Below are positions 33,470 through 34,121 of a DNA stretch of 34,121 nucleotides, piece after piece. The position numbers and the translations under genes are program-made. The DNA lies in contig JAPOVX010000323.1 in NCBI GenBank assembly GCA_026707935.1, positions 1 through 34,121 on the forward strand. The letters run 5' to 3'. The notes under the pieces were generated by a model. It searched no databases, was not told the DNA's origin, and saw only the letters and a program-made list of their open reading frames with translations. Position 1 is the stretch's first letter, and the number at the start of each line of letters is the position of its first letter. Origin of the DNA: Paracoccaceae bacterium. Its GTDB lineage: Bacteria > Pseudomonadota > Alphaproteobacteria > Rhodobacterales > Rhodobacteraceae.

Positions 33470-33904
33470 CTTCCCAAGGCTTGTAGCCGGTTTCCCGGTT
33501 TCTCGGCTGTCATCGCGGCGAGTTCCGCAGGAGAAGGCCGTTCACCAGCATGTTCGTAGTCAACGTCCCCGGGCAAACCTCCACCGACGTATCGTCGAAC
33601 CGGAAGGGAAGGATATACTCGTCGTTTTCGCGGATCATGCGATTCAGCGCTGATCTCTGTTCGTGGCGTGGCTACGGCTTATCGATGCACGATTGAGGAA
33701 CGAACATGACGACAAGATCGGATTGTTGTTCAAACGCCTTGTGAAACGCTTCCGCCAAGCTTCGCCCCCAAGGCTGGGCCCTTTCAAACGCGTCATGGAA
33801 ATGCCGCTATCTCTTGCGGCCAGGTGATGAGTTATTTCTTCAACATATGTTCGCTGTTCGCCGGCAAATGATAGAAACACTTGGCATTTGTTCCCGCAAT
33901 TCAC
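33460..33904 (-). pseudogene. TIR-domain protein, decayed
   Basis: Three minus-strand frames reassemble a TIR domain. From GTG 33904: CQVFLSFAGEQRTYVEEITH and HLAARD. After a frameshift: FHDAFERAQPWGRSLAEAFH, SDLVVMFVPQSCIDKP, then a TAG where Trp is expected, then RHEQRSALNRMIRENDEYIL and PFRFDDTSVE. After a second frameshift: GLPGDVDYEHAGERPSPAEL and AAMTAEKPG, ending at TAG 33460. The order FLSFAGE, the acidic-aromatic loop, VVMFVPQ, W..HE..SAL and YILPFRFDDT is that of bacterial TIR proteins, many of which are NAD-cleaving defence effectors. Two frameshifts and one stop make it inactive. Confidence 0.65.
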
Positions 33905-34037
33905 TCGAGTTCATCGCGCTCCGACTGCCGCCAGCCAGCGCCGTTTCTACTCCGCATCTTGCACAGCCGGAAAAAACGGGTCGACAAAACGCAATTCTTA
34001 AGTTCAACGCTCCCAGCGCGAACCAGGCGAACCGCTA

Positions 34038-34121
34038 ATGAACACTACCGTGACGATGACCTGGATCTTTGATGTGAAATTACCCCCGGGAAAATGGGAA
34101 CTGAAGACAAATAAACCCCTC
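34038..34121 (+). CDS. Start of an unknown gene running off the right edge
   Basis: ATG 34038 opens a frame (MNTTVTMTWIFDVKLPPGKW) that stays open to the end of the window. No strong ribosome-binding site precedes it, and 28 codons are too few for identification. The 130 bp before it show no other gene. Confidence 0.3.
   Translation, partial: MNTTVTMTWIFDVKLPPGKWELKTNKPL

Noticed and set aside
1..34121. tRNA or rRNA genes
   Set aside because: No T-loop-like GGTTCGAATCC pattern with a cloverleaf and no rRNA core sequence was found by eye.

Overview
This 34-kb window is moderately GC-rich and looks like part of a plasmid or integrative conjugative element. The host is probably an alphaproteobacterium. 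That is an inference from the TraA-type MobA/MobL relaxase, the TraG-like coupling protein, the codon bias and the mix of insertion-sequence remnants. No rRNA, tRNA, ribosomal or core metabolic gene is visible.

Left end (1-4.5 kb): a broken IS256-type transposase running off the edge, a wrecked phospholipase-D-domain gene, an intact type IV toxin-antitoxin pair (AbiEi/AbiEii), and the C-terminal stump of an IS1634-type transposase. Mobilisation block (4.66-14.6 kb, minus strand): a VirD4/TraG-like coupling protein with a long acidic repetitive tail, a 211-residue unknown protein, and a 2035-residue relaxase. The relaxase reads as MobA/MobL nuclease, RecD-like helicase, DnaG/TOPRIM primase core, second RecD-like helicase and a helical tail. 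A MOBQ-like oriT core sits just upstream of its start. No mating-pair (VirB) genes are in the window.

Middle (14.6-20.9 kb): a degraded zone with small or broken ORFs, an ApeA-like HEPN remnant, a pentapeptide-repeat remnant and a dead DDE transposase. Among them is one intact gene for an exported ankyrin-repeat protein of 709 residues. Next comes a two-gene minus-strand operon (25.7-20.9 kb): a small archaeal-type AAA ATPase followed, with a 4-bp overlap, by a 1165-residue ATPase-winged helix-TPR protein. Tandem palindromes cover its leader. This is the best candidate for an uncharacterised, possibly defensive, system.

Right part (25.7-29.4 kb): about 3.6 kb with no convincing gene but much structure. 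It holds three hairpin repeats on a 60/58-nt period that resemble type I-F CRISPR repeats, a perfect parS palindrome between two of them, IS21-end-like repeats, two 96-bp direct repeats 591 bp apart, and several copies of a 24-bp imperfect palindrome leading into parA. The parA operon (29.4-30.6 kb) encodes a ParA-family ATPase and two small overlapping proteins, probably DNA-binding. Then come a small exported protein, a convergent operon ending in a stand-alone CHC2-TOPRIM primase (a paralogue of the primase core in the relaxase), and a TIR-domain pseudogene. Together the intact genes give transfer (oriT, relaxase, coupling protein), priming, partition and stabilisation (ParA, AbiE). The broken genes record repeated turnover of defence and transposon cargo.
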